64,000 bases of DNA from F-183 sp964627455 (GTDB taxonomy: Bacteria; Acidobacteriota; Terriglobia; Bryobacterales; Bryobacteraceae), in contig CAZVKC010000031.1 in assembly GCA_964627455.1 (NCBI GenBank), positions 1-64,000 of the forward strand. Reading direction: 5' to 3'. Below the pieces are notes generated by a model. It had not been told where the DNA came from, did no database searches, and was given only the letters and a program-made list of their open reading frames with translations. Positions within the stretch are counted from its first letter, which is position 1, and the number at the start of each line of letters is the position of its first letter. Below, in pieces: positions 16,084 through 23,700 of the stretch. The position numbers and the translations under genes were made by a program.

Positions 16084-16992
16084 CTACACCGCGGCGGCCG
16101 GAGTTTCCGGCGCCGGCGGAGGCGGAGACGGCCGCAATTTGCGCCGGATCATCCCGCCGATGCGGATCACGATGCCGCTCGCCATGTACACCACGGACAT
16201 CGCCAGCAAAGCGGGTTGCGAGAAGTTCCAGATCAGGTAGAGCACAATCGCCACCACCAGGAACGAAAGCGGCGTCCGGGGCCGCAGCAGGTTGATGTCC
16301 TTGAAACTCGGATATCGCCACGTGCTGACCATCAGGAATGCCTGGAGCGCCAGCAACGCGACCCACCCCACCATGTGCACCCACAACTGCAGCGGCTGTC
16401 CATCGAGGAAATAGATGATCGACGCGACTACGCCCGCCGCAGCAGGGATCGCCATGCCGACGAAATACTTGCGGTCCGGGCGGCCGGGGTTCGATGGTTT
16501 GGGATTCTTCTGCACGTTGAACCGCGCGAGGCGCAGAGATCCGCAGAGCAGGAACAGGAACGCAACGAAAACGCCAATCCCCGGCAGGTTCTTCTCGATC
16601 CAGGGGAGTTCCGGCGGCATTTGTACCCGCTGCATTCCCCAGGCGTAGCCGAGCACGGCCGGAGCGAGGCCAAAGGTGATCACGTCGGCCAGCGAATCCA
16701 TCTCTTTGCCGAATTCACTCACCGTGTTGGTCATGCGGGCGATGCGACCATCGAGGCCGTCCAGGAGGATCGCCCAGCCGATTGCTTTGGCGGCGGTCGC
16801 AAAATGCAGGTTGCCGTCGGGGATCCCAGCCGCATACGCGGTGACGCCCTGCAGCGACTCGGAAATCGCCACGAATCCAAGATAGATATTGCCTGCTGTA
16901 AACAGCGTCGGCAGCGCGTACGCAGCACGGCGTGGCTGCCGGTCCGGCGACTTCGGATCGATCAGCCGTTCGCGCAGGTTCAGATTCGGCAT
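16084..16992 (-). CDS. pssA: CDP-diacylglycerol--serine O-phosphatidyltransferase
   Basis: 302 residues, about eight hydrophobic segments. The CDP-alcohol phosphotransferase signature DG-xx-AR-x8-G-x3-D-x3-D is intact: LDGLDGRIAR, then EFGKEMDSLAD. It makes phosphatidylserine from CDP-diacylglycerol and serine. The Pro-rich C-terminal tail is probably a disordered extension. Located 30 nt after psd, the next enzyme of the same pathway, so the two together supply phosphatidylethanolamine. Confidence 0.92.
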   Translation of the reverse strand: MPNLNLRERLIDPKSPDRQPRRAAYALPTLFTAGNIYLGFVAISESLQGVTAYAAGIPDGNLHFATAAKAIGWAILLDGLDGRIARMTNTVSEFGKEMDSLADVITFGLAPAVLGYAWGMQRVQMPPELPWIEKNLPGIGVFVAFLFLLCGSLRLARFNVQKNPKPSNPGRPDRKYFVGMAIPAAAGVVASIIYFLDGQPLQLWVHMVGWVALLALQAFLMVSTWRYPSFKDINLLRPRTPLSFLVVAIVLYLIWNFSQPALLAMSVVYMASGIVIRIGGMIRRKLRPSPPPPAPETPAAAV

Positions 16993-17022
16993 CGGGTTGG
17001 GCCCCTCTCGTAAACCTCTCTA

Positions 17023-17637
17023 TTACTGCTTCTGGCGGCGGCGTGCGATGATGCTCGATCCCGCCGAGACGCGCTCGCCGACCTGCACCGCGACTTCCCA
17101 TTCCGGCCCGAGAAACACATCCATACGCGAGCCGAACTTGATGAGGCCGATGCGTTCGCCCCGCTCCAGTTTATCGCCAGGTTTCTTGTCGCACACGATC
17201 CGCCGTGCAATCAGACCCGCAATCTGCGTGAAACGGACTACGCTGCCTTCCGGCGTTTCGACCACCATTTCATTGCGTTCGTTCTCGTCGCTCGCCTCTT
17301 CATGTTCGGCATGCCCGAACTTTCCCGTGTGATAGGTGACGGCCTTGACGACGCCTTCCACCGGGGTCCGGTTGACGTGAACGTCGAAGACATTCAGGAA
17401 GATGCTGACGCGGGTCTCCTTGCCTCCATCATGAGGCTTGATCACCACCACCTTGCCGTCGGCAGGCGAGACCGCTACCGGGCCTGACGGGATGGTCCGC
17501 TCGGGGTCGCGGAAGAACCACAGGCAGAAGACCGCCAGGATGTAAAAGGGAGCGCCGAGCCAGGGCTTGGTCAGATAGCCGGTTACGGCTCCGGCCGCAA
17601 CCAGCGCCAGAGCGTAGTAGATTCCCGTGACAACCAT
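17023..17637 (-). CDS. psd: Phosphatidylserine decarboxylase proenzyme
   Basis: I choose the ATG at 17637 (MVVTGIYYALALVAAG), which has GGGA 9 nt upstream; an ATG at 17652 has none. 204 residues: two N-terminal membrane helices, then VSPADGKVV, the FLNVFDVHVNRTP histidine block and the IKFGSRMDVF self-cleavage site, where the Ser of GS becomes the pyruvoyl group. The short form is the type common outside the gamma-proteobacteria. First gene of the psd-pssA-asd-like-lptE-holA operon. Confidence 0.93.
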   Translation of the reverse strand: MVVTGIYYALALVAAGAVTGYLTKPWLGAPFYILAVFCLWFFRDPERTIPSGPVAVSPADGKVVVIKPHDGGKETRVSIFLNVFDVHVNRTPVEGVVKAVTYHTGKFGHAEHEEASDENERNEMVVETPEGSVVRFTQIAGLIARRIVCDKKPGDKLERGERIGLIKFGSRMDVFLGPEWEVAVQVGERVSAGSSIIARRRQKQ

Positions 17638-17820
17638 TATGTGTATTCCCATTGTCGCAGGAATGGAGGCGCGATAACACCCAGCATGGGTCGCGTGTAA
17701 AGCCCCAAGACCAGCCCCCACCCCCTCCCCTGGACCCCTAAATCACGGCAAAACAGCCGGTTTGGAATGGCGCCCGGAATGCTCAGAGAGAAGACGTAGA
17801 TAAGAACACGAGGAGGCAAT

Positions 17821-18093
17821 ATGACTTATCTATTTTCACTCTGGCTCGCGCTCGCCGTAGTAATCGCGGCGATGGCCATTTACAGGAAGATGGTTGCCGG
17901 CAACGAAGACGATTCGGTCCATCTGGGTGGCGGCGCAGATTCGGTCATTCAGCATCAGGCGCAGTTGGCCGTCAAACTCGAGTCGATTGACAAATGGGGC
18001 AAGACCCTGACCGTCGTCGAAGTGGTGTTCGGTCTGGCGCTCGCCGGTTGGTGGCTGTATTCGATCTGGCTGGAAGGCGCCAAAGTCGGCTAA
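17821..18093 (+). CDS. Small two-helix membrane protein
   Basis: 90 residues after a strong GAGGAGG ribosome binding site. Two transmembrane helices (about 3-22 and 65-83) flank a soluble loop with acidic and Gln/His-rich residues; topology would put both ends on the same side. I do not recognise the family. It is followed 33 nt later by a universal stress protein with its own good Shine-Dalgarno sequence and shares its terminator, so the two form an operon. Confidence 0.7.
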   Translation: MTYLFSLWLALAVVIAAMAIYRKMVAGNEDDSVHLGGGADSVIQHQAQLAVKLESIDKWGKTLTVVEVVFGLALAGWWLYSIWLEGAKVG

Positions 18094-18126
18094 CACCCGC
18101 AAATGTGCAGTCGCGGGAGGTGACCT

Positions 18127-18993
18127 ATGTTCAAGAAGATTCTGTTCCCGGTGGATTTCTCAAAGCGCTGTGACGGCGCCGCCGAGTATGTGCGGGCGTA
18201 CGCCAAGAGCACGGGAGCCGAAGTGTACATGCTGCATGTTCTCGACCTCCCGGATTATCTATTCGGCGTCCCGGAATACCCGGTGATCGCCCCGATCGAA
18301 ATCCGAGAAGCACAACGGGAACAGGGCCGCAAGAAACTTGAAGCCTTTCTTTGCGACGAGTTCGAAGGGATCACCGTTCACAAGATGTTGATGGAAGGTG
18401 ACCCGGCGCGTGAAGTGGTGAAGTTTGCCGACGATGAGCGTGTGGATCTTATCATGCTGCCGACCCACGGCTTGGGCGCCTTCCGGCGCTACATCATCGG
18501 TTCCACGGCCGCGAAGATTTTGCACGACGCGCATTGTCCCGTCTGGACTGCGGTGCACGCCGAAGAGGCGATGCCGCTCGACGGGATCGGTTTCCGGAAT
18601 ATCATCTGTGGCGTGGACTTAGGGCCAATGAGCGAAACGGTCCTTTCCTACGCCGATGTCATGGCGAAGAAGACTGGGGCGACGTTGACCCTGGTGCATG
18701 CGATCCCTGTGATCGAGGTTCGTCCGGCAAGCTACTTCGATGTAGATTTTGCCGCCCATCTCTCGCAGGAAGCGCGTGTCAAGGTCGACGAACTCCAGAA
18801 ACGCCTGGGCACAGATCATCATGTTTGCATTCATGGCGGCGATCCGTCTGAAGTGATGCGGGCTGCGGCTCACGCACACTCGGCAGATCTCGCGATCGTC
18901 GGTCGCGGCCATGTCACTGAGGGTTTAGGCCGGCTACGTACACATTCGTATGCGGTGATCAACAAGTCGCCGTGTCCCGTGCTGAGCGTCTAG
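18127..18993 (+). CDS. Tandem universal stress protein
   Basis: 288 residues made of two UspA domains. Domain 1 (1-145) starts KKILFPVDFS and holds the ATP-binding pattern in THGLGAFRRYIIGSTAAKIL. Domain 2 (about 157-288) starts NIICGVDLG, but its nucleotide loop is degenerate (GRGHVTEGLGRLRTHSYA), so only the first half is likely to bind ATP. Both halves end with the CPV strand typical of the family. Start chosen by the GGGAGGT box 5 nt upstream. Probably a stress or membrane-state sensor acting with the small membrane protein. Confidence 0.88.
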   Translation: MFKKILFPVDFSKRCDGAAEYVRAYAKSTGAEVYMLHVLDLPDYLFGVPEYPVIAPIEIREAQREQGRKKLEAFLCDEFEGITVHKMLMEGDPAREVVKFADDERVDLIMLPTHGLGAFRRYIIGSTAAKILHDAHCPVWTAVHAEEAMPLDGIGFRNIICGVDLGPMSETVLSYADVMAKKTGATLTLVHAIPVIEVRPASYFDVDFAAHLSQEARVKVDELQKRLGTDHHVCIHGGDPSEVMRAAAHAHSADLAIVGRGHVTEGLGRLRTHSYAVINKSPCPVLSV

Positions 18994-19048
18994 TTCACCG
19001 GGTACGTACAACGGATCTTTGACAGTTTCCTTGAGCAAGAGCAGAGCT

Positions 19049-19095
19049 GCTCCGTGGTCCAGGCCCCAAGCCTGGATCACGGAGCGATTTTTTTT
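19049..19095 (+). terminator. Strong rho-independent terminator of the Usp operon
   Basis: A 16-bp stem (19049-19064 with 19070-19085, a 5-nt loop and a single G.T mismatch) is followed by GA and eight T residues (19088-19095). It ends plus-strand transcription. On the minus strand no T-run follows. Confidence 0.92.
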
Positions 19096-19104
19096 GCTCC
19101 GGGC

Positions 19105-21084
19105 CTATTGCTTCTTCGTCTCGAGGTCGTGCATGACGAACCGCAGCAGGCTCTCGAGCACCGCCGCGCGCGGGAACTTCGTCTTATCCATCCCCGTCCG
19201 GATCGTCGCATCCTTCGCCTTGTCGAACGGCAGCGCCACCGCAAAGTGATCGCCCTTCAACGCGCCGAGATACGTCGAGTTGGGAATAATCGAATCCGCC
19301 TGAGTCAACTGCCCGTCCTGCCGCTTGTCGTACGCCGCCAGCAGATCCCAGGTCTGCGCCAGCGCCTTCGAAGTCGTGGACTTGTCTGAATACGCGATGA
19401 TCGAATACGTCGGCACCGGCGAGTTCGGATAGGCGCCCAGGAACGCCTGCCGCTCACTCCGCTTCAGGCTCTTGAAGCCCGTCGTCAGGTCGCCCTTGCA
19501 GTTCGCCATCTTGAAATAGCTGCGGATCCACGCATCGGCCTGTCCCGGAAGGGCGTCCGCCACCACGCTGCCGCCCGACGCGCCCGCCACGCTGATGAAC
19601 GCCGCGACGTACTGCGCGATGTTCTGCTTGGCCAGCGTCACCTGCAGGTCCGGCGTACCTTTGCTGTATCCCACCAGAATGTACTTGCGCGAATCCTTCG
19701 GCCCGTTCTCGCGGAGATAATCGCCGATCATCTTCGCGTTCTCCTCGCTCGAATCATTGGGAACCGCCAGCAGATCGACCGGGATGTTGTACTTGGTCTT
19801 CAACACCTCCTGGCCTTCCATGAAGGCCGGGCTGTCCGGGAAGCAGGAACTCATGAAGCCGGGGATGATCAGGATCCGGTACTTCGTCGACAGGTCCGGC
19901 AGTTGGAAGTCGGTCTTGCCGCTGTCCTCGAGATACTGGTCGCACTTGCCCCAATCCCCGCCGTCCGGATTGTTCTTTGCCAGCACCGTGCAGAAGTAGT
20001 CCGCGAAGTGGTCACTCGTATCGGAGGTATCCGGCGCGAAGTAGATCACCGCGGTGCGGCCGTCGGAATAGAACGTCTCGCCGTGCGCGGTCTTCGCCTC
20101 TTTAATCGGATCCGTCATCGTCATGAATTCGACGCCGGCCACGAGCCCGCTTTCCTGGAAGGAATTCGCGATGTACTCGCGTTCCTTGTCCGTGTCCTGC
20201 TCGATCTTGTGGGTGATCTTGCCGTTGCGCTGGTCTTTATCGAATCCGATGTCGTGCGTGCCGGCGCCGACCCAGACGTCCTGGCCGCCCACTTTGAACG
20301 GCGCGCGCCAGATGCGGAAGTGGTGCCGCGCTGCAATCACCCGCAGCGGGTCGCCCTGCGCATAGCCGTAATCCTGCGTGCGGCCGAACATCATCAGCTC
20401 GCTCATCGGCAGCGTCACGTAGGCCTGCTTCGAAACGCTCACCAGGATCCCGCGGAAGATGGCTTCCTTTGCCGACTTGTCGACCGTCACCCAACCCGCG
20501 CTCGCCAGTGCGTTCTTCACCTGATTTTCGCTGCCGACGACGATGAAATTCACCCGATCGCCCTGGTTGTTGTCCTTATCCACCACACGGCGCGGAATCG
20601 AGTCGAGTTGCTGCTGCGTGAGGCGGGTCTGGATCGTTAACTTCGCCGCCGGCGTGCTCCCGGCCGGAGCCGCGACGCGCTCCACGCGGACGGTAAACGA
20701 TCCCGTCGGCCGGTCCATCGAGAGCTGGTTGAGACCAATGTACAAACGTCCGTCGAGGCCCACACGCTGTTCGCGCTGCGCGCCGATGAGGAAAGGGCGC
20801 GCCGTGTCGCGATCTCCAATCCGCCCGAGCAACGCGCCCTTGGGCACGTCGTTGAGCGGATAGGTGCGTAACAAATCCGTCCAGGATCGCGTGCCGCCTT
20901 CCGGACCAATATCTTTCGGAGAGGTCGAATAGCGAATCGTCCCGGAGCCATACAACCGGATCACATCGCCGGCCTTCAGATCGATGCCGGTATCCAACCA
21001 GGCCTTCGAACCATCGACCATGAATTCCTGGGCGGCCGCGCTCAAAGAGGCAGCCAGGGCAAGTACAGTCAGAACTCGCGTCAC
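19105..21084 (-). CDS. Exported lectin-like / LssY_C / alpha-beta hydrolase protein
   Basis: The start is GTG at 21084, 10 nt after GAGGAGGAG, giving a signal peptide TRVLTVLALAASLSAAAQ. 659 residues in three parts. The first (about 20-140) is a PA-IL/LecA-like beta-sandwich (WLDTGIDLKAGDVIRLYGSGT). The middle (about 155-345) is an LssY C-terminal domain (VNFIVVGSENQVKNAL, HHFRIWRAPF, WVGAGTHDIGF). The last (about 390-650) is an alpha/beta-hydrolase-like domain with a GYSKG nucleophile elbow and a candidate His in GDHFAVALP. Last gene of a five-gene operon. LssY_C is usually fused to DedA/PAP2 membrane proteins; here a DedA-like gene is in the same operon. Role unknown. Confidence 0.75.
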   Translation of the reverse strand: MTRVLTVLALAASLSAAAQEFMVDGSKAWLDTGIDLKAGDVIRLYGSGTIRYSTSPKDIGPEGGTRSWTDLLRTYPLNDVPKGALLGRIGDRDTARPFLIGAQREQRVGLDGRLYIGLNQLSMDRPTGSFTVRVERVAAPAGSTPAAKLTIQTRLTQQQLDSIPRRVVDKDNNQGDRVNFIVVGSENQVKNALASAGWVTVDKSAKEAIFRGILVSVSKQAYVTLPMSELMMFGRTQDYGYAQGDPLRVIAARHHFRIWRAPFKVGGQDVWVGAGTHDIGFDKDQRNGKITHKIEQDTDKEREYIANSFQESGLVAGVEFMTMTDPIKEAKTAHGETFYSDGRTAVIYFAPDTSDTSDHFADYFCTVLAKNNPDGGDWGKCDQYLEDSGKTDFQLPDLSTKYRILIIPGFMSSCFPDSPAFMEGQEVLKTKYNIPVDLLAVPNDSSEENAKMIGDYLRENGPKDSRKYILVGYSKGTPDLQVTLAKQNIAQYVAAFISVAGASGGSVVADALPGQADAWIRSYFKMANCKGDLTTGFKSLKRSERQAFLGAYPNSPVPTYSIIAYSDKSTTSKALAQTWDLLAAYDKRQDGQLTQADSIIPNSTYLGALKGDHFAVALPFDKAKDATIRTGMDKTKFPRAAVLESLLRFVMHDLETKKQ

Positions 21085-21101
21085 GTTTTCTTTTCTCCTC
21101 C

Positions 21102-22205
21102 TCAATCCTGTGGACCCAGCAACTGCGAACCAGCTACAGCCGCGCGGATCATCGTTTCAACCTGAGCCCACAAAACCGGGTCTGCTTCGAGTTTGGCATG
21201 CGCGCCGCCCAGTTTGCGCCGAGCCCAGCTTTCCGGTTTCGAGTAGGAAGGCAGGAATGGCGGATAGTGAAACTGGACGTTCGCCAGAATCCTGGTTTTC
21301 GACGGATCCGCCGCCTCGATCCGGCCCTGCCCGCGGAACGTGAGAATTTCCTTCTGATAGAAGTTTGCTGCCGCGTGAACATTGGGCGGGATCTGGCCGT
21401 CGCGCAGGCCGAAGCTGTCCACCTGGACCGTCAGCAACACCGGGATCCCGCGGCGGTTGAGGTCCCGCGCCATGGCGACTACCTGCGCGCCGCCCAAGCT
21501 CTGGCCGTACAAAATGACGCGCGCGTTCGCCTTTTCTTCCTCGTCGAGCACGCCGTTCTGGTTCGTATCCAGACGGCGCAGCAGGTACCGGGTGGCGGTT
21601 CGCCGCCGCCGGTTGGCGAACGTTTCGGCGGAGATACCCGGCGTCTCGCGCAACCGCAGCGCCAACTTTCGCACGCCGCGATTCGGATCATTCCATCGTT
21701 CGAATCCGCCCAGCAGCCCAATCGCGATGGCTTCATTCCTGGCGAGGGGCGTGGGCGGTGGCAGATCCTTGAGGGATTGTGCGGACGCTGCGGCCGCGCC
21801 CAACAGCAGCACCAGTACTGCCGGAGCCTTCGAGAAGATGAAGGAGCGTTGCACGAAAAACTTCACCATGAGGATACTGCCCTCTGCGATCATTTTCGCA
21901 ACCACGACGCGGAAATCCGGGCGCGCCAGGGGGATCAGGTCCCGCAGCGCCTCGATCATTCCCCAGGCAGCAAAGAACGCCGCGACATACAACACGATGA
22001 ACTTCGGACCCGCGCTGACATGCGGAGCATCCGAACGAAACACGCGGGAGCGGACCGCAAGGTAATTGAACGGCACAGAGAACAGCCGTCCCGCGATTTG
22101 CGAGGCCAGGATGTTGCCGCCGGTCGCCCGCAGCACCACATAGAACACGCAGTAGTCGATGACGGCCGTCAGAAAATAGACGAGCAGAAATCGCCCGGCA
22201 ATCAC
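21102..22205 (-). CDS. GtrA-family membrane domain fused to a secreted-type hydrolase
   Basis: Start GTG at 22205, overlapping the kinase stop as GTGA; a further GTG at 22226 lies inside that gene. 367 residues. Residues 1-125 form a complete GtrA/DPMS flippase-like unit of four helices ending VKFFVQRSFIF. Without a stop there follows a signal-peptide-like segment (APAVLVLLLGAAAASAQ) and a hydrolase-like domain with an EF-hand/dockerin-type loop (DTNQNGVLDEEE) and a GQSLGG nucleophile elbow. The join looks like two genes merged in frame. GtrA proteins are thought to move polyprenyl-linked sugars; the hydrolase substrate is unknown. Confidence 0.75.
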   Translation of the reverse strand: MIAGRFLLVYFLTAVIDYCVFYVVLRATGGNILASQIAGRLFSVPFNYLAVRSRVFRSDAPHVSAGPKFIVLYVAAFFAAWGMIEALRDLIPLARPDFRVVVAKMIAEGSILMVKFFVQRSFIFSKAPAVLVLLLGAAAASAQSLKDLPPPTPLARNEAIAIGLLGGFERWNDPNRGVRKLALRLRETPGISAETFANRRRRTATRYLLRRLDTNQNGVLDEEEKANARVILYGQSLGGAQVVAMARDLNRRGIPVLLTVQVDSFGLRDGQIPPNVHAAANFYQKEILTFRGQGRIEAADPSKTRILANVQFHYPPFLPSYSKPESWARRKLGGAHAKLEADPVLWAQVETMIRAAVAGSQLLGPQD

Positions 22206-22684
22206 GGCGTTACAACCGACACACACTCAAAGCCCTCCGTCACATCCGGAGGCGTGAGTTTCGCTGCCATCAGTTCCATCACATGCTCTGGGACGGTTCG
22301 AGCCCGGTTCCGGTTGCGTTCGAGGCAGACTTCGAGCGGCGTGTTGAAGTAGATCGCCTGAATGCCGCAGTCCCACTCGCGCGCCCAGTCGATGAACTGT
22401 TTACGATCCTTCACTGTGAGATTTGTCGCATCAATGTAGGTCACCGGACGGCCTACGCTCACGCGCATCCTCGCCAGGAAGCGCACGGTGGCAAACACGG
22501 CGCCGTTGATCGTCTGGTCCGTCGCATCGTCGGCCAACTGCTGCCGGATCGCGTCGGTCGACACCGGATTCGCACCGATGCGCTCGAAATACGTGGACTT
22601 GCCCGAACCGGGGAGCCCGACGGCAATGATCAGTAAGGGACGGGACATGAGGCCGAGAACGTCTCTTCCAGGGATACCATTCAT
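22202..22684 (-). CDS. P-loop kinase of the polynucleotide-kinase/zeta-toxin-like type
   Basis: 160 residues. Walker A is GLPGSGKST, followed by STDAIRQQL (acid in the phosphate-transfer position), then a lid region with LERNRNR arginines. This is the small AAA_33 kinase fold seen in many stand-alone sugar, nucleoside or polynucleotide kinases. The ATG at 22684 overlaps the upstream stop as ATGA; a second ATG at 22648 (MSRPLLIIAVG) would start closer to the P-loop. Located between membrane-lipid genes, so a small phosphate-acceptor substrate is plausible, but that is inference. Confidence 0.75.
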   Translation of the reverse strand: MNGIPGRDVLGLMSRPLLIIAVGLPGSGKSTYFERIGANPVSTDAIRQQLADDATDQTINGAVFATVRFLARMRVSVGRPVTYIDATNLTVKDRKQFIDWAREWDCGIQAIYFNTPLEVCLERNRNRARTVPEHVMELMAAKLTPPDVTEGFECVSVVTP

Positions 22685-23232
22685 CGCCCCTTCCAGCCGA
22701 ACTTGCGAAAGTACCAGGCGTAGAAGGCAATCCAGAACAACGCAACCACAACCCGCTTCATGTCGAGGCCGAGTCCGGCCATTAGATATCTCGAGGCCAG
22801 CCAGAAAGCGCCCACAGCGCCGATGAATCGCAGGTAACGCGCAGGGATCGACACCAGCAGGAACGCAACCAGGCTGCGCGACGTGGCCCCGTTTTGCACT
22901 GCATAAATCTTATATGGGATCCCGCGCGCCGGACCAAGAAACAAGGCCATCAGCCCTCGCCGCGCCGCCTGCTCGCGAACTTCGGTGGTGAGCCGCGCGC
23001 CAATACCCGGGATGCGCATCAAAAATGTGAACGCGTTCATCGGTGAACGGCGTCCATACATCCACATCAACGCGCCGCCGTTCAACGCTCCCGCCAGCGC
23101 AGCCAGCGAACCGGCAACGCCGAGCGTGAAGCTCTCGATCGCGAGAAAACTGAGCCATACGTCGGGCACGAGAAAGAAGAAGGTGGCTTCGGCGAACCCC
23201 CACAATCCCGCGATCCACAAGGGCGCGATCAT
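22681..23232 (-). CDS. DedA/VTT-like membrane protein
   Basis: 183 residues with about five hydrophobic stretches and the VTT-type architecture: WGFAEATFFFLVPDVWL at the N terminus and the re-entrant-loop-like LFLGPARGIPYKIYA in the middle. The proteins of this superfamily (DedA, YqaA, Tvp38) act in polyprenyl-phosphate or phospholipid transport. Start ATG overlaps the CDP-alcohol transferase stop as ATGA. Similarity is recognisable but weak, hence moderate confidence. Confidence 0.6.
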   Translation of the reverse strand: MIAPLWIAGLWGFAEATFFFLVPDVWLSFLAIESFTLGVAGSLAALAGALNGGALMWMYGRRSPMNAFTFLMRIPGIGARLTTEVREQAARRGLMALFLGPARGIPYKIYAVQNGATSRSLVAFLLVSIPARYLRFIGAVGAFWLASRYLMAGLGLDMKRVVVALFWIAFYAWYFRKFGWKGR

Positions 23233-23615
23233 GCGTTCCGCACCCGGCATCGCTGGATGCAGGTCACCAGCGTCAGCAAAGCGAGGATCCAGAATACNNN
23301 NNNNNNNNNNNNNNNNNNNNNNNNNNNNNNNNNNNNNNNNNNNNNNNNNNNNNNNNNNNNNNNNNNNNNNNNNNNNNNNNNNNNNNNNNNNNNNNNNGCC
23401 ATCATCCCGTCGATCGCGTTCAGCGCCATCCGCAGGAACAACCACACCGGCAAGGCAAAGAGCGAATGCTTTGCTCCGCACCATCCGGCGGCCGCGGATC
23501 CAGCGATTGCCGCGATCGTCACCACGTTCGGACTCACACCCGCGGCAGCCAGCATCTGCATCGACGGCCGCAGCACGTTCTGGAACTTCGGCTTGAGATC
23601 GTAGATCGAAGGCAT
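23229..23615 (-). CDS. CDP-alcohol phosphotransferase, interrupted by an assembly gap
   Basis: The ATG at 23615 begins MPSIYDLKPKFQNVLRPSM, and the frame runs through AAAGVSPNVVTIAAI and VWLFLRMALNAIDGMM, the beginning of the D-x2-DG-x2-AR catalytic motif. The sequence is then lost in the N run (23298-23397). After the gap the last 22 residues (VFWILALLTLVTCIQR and so on) read to a TGA that overlaps the next gene. As given, the ends sum to only about 94 residues against roughly 190 for the family, so the gap probably hides more than 100 nt. It would be the head-group transferase of the five-gene operon. Confidence 0.75.
   Translation of the reverse strand: MPSIYDLKPKFQNVLRPSMQMLAAAGVSPNVVTIAAIAGSAAAGWCGAKHSLFALPVWLFLRMALNAIDGMMXXXXXXXXXXXXXXXXXXXXXXXXXXXXXXXXXXVFWILALLTLVTCIQRCRVRNA
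23298..23397. other. Assembly gap (100 N)
   Basis: Exactly 100 N inside the CDP-alcohol phosphotransferase gene; a nominal scaffold gap rather than a measured length. Confidence 0.98.
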
Positions 23616-23642
23616 CTTGCGCGACGCGCTCCCAAAAGCGAA

Positions 23643-23667
23643 GGTCCACGGCAACATCCCGTGGACC
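23643..23667 (-). terminator. Hairpin after ftsZ, probable terminator of the dcw cluster
   Basis: GGTCCACGG (23643-23651) and CCGTGGACC (23659-23667) form a perfect 9-bp stem with a 7-nt loop, 34 nt after the ftsZ stop on the minus strand. The downstream tail TTCGCTTTT is only moderately T-rich. Confidence 0.6.
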
Positions 23668-23700
23668 TCGACTGTCTTTCGCTAGGACTCCGAACTACTA

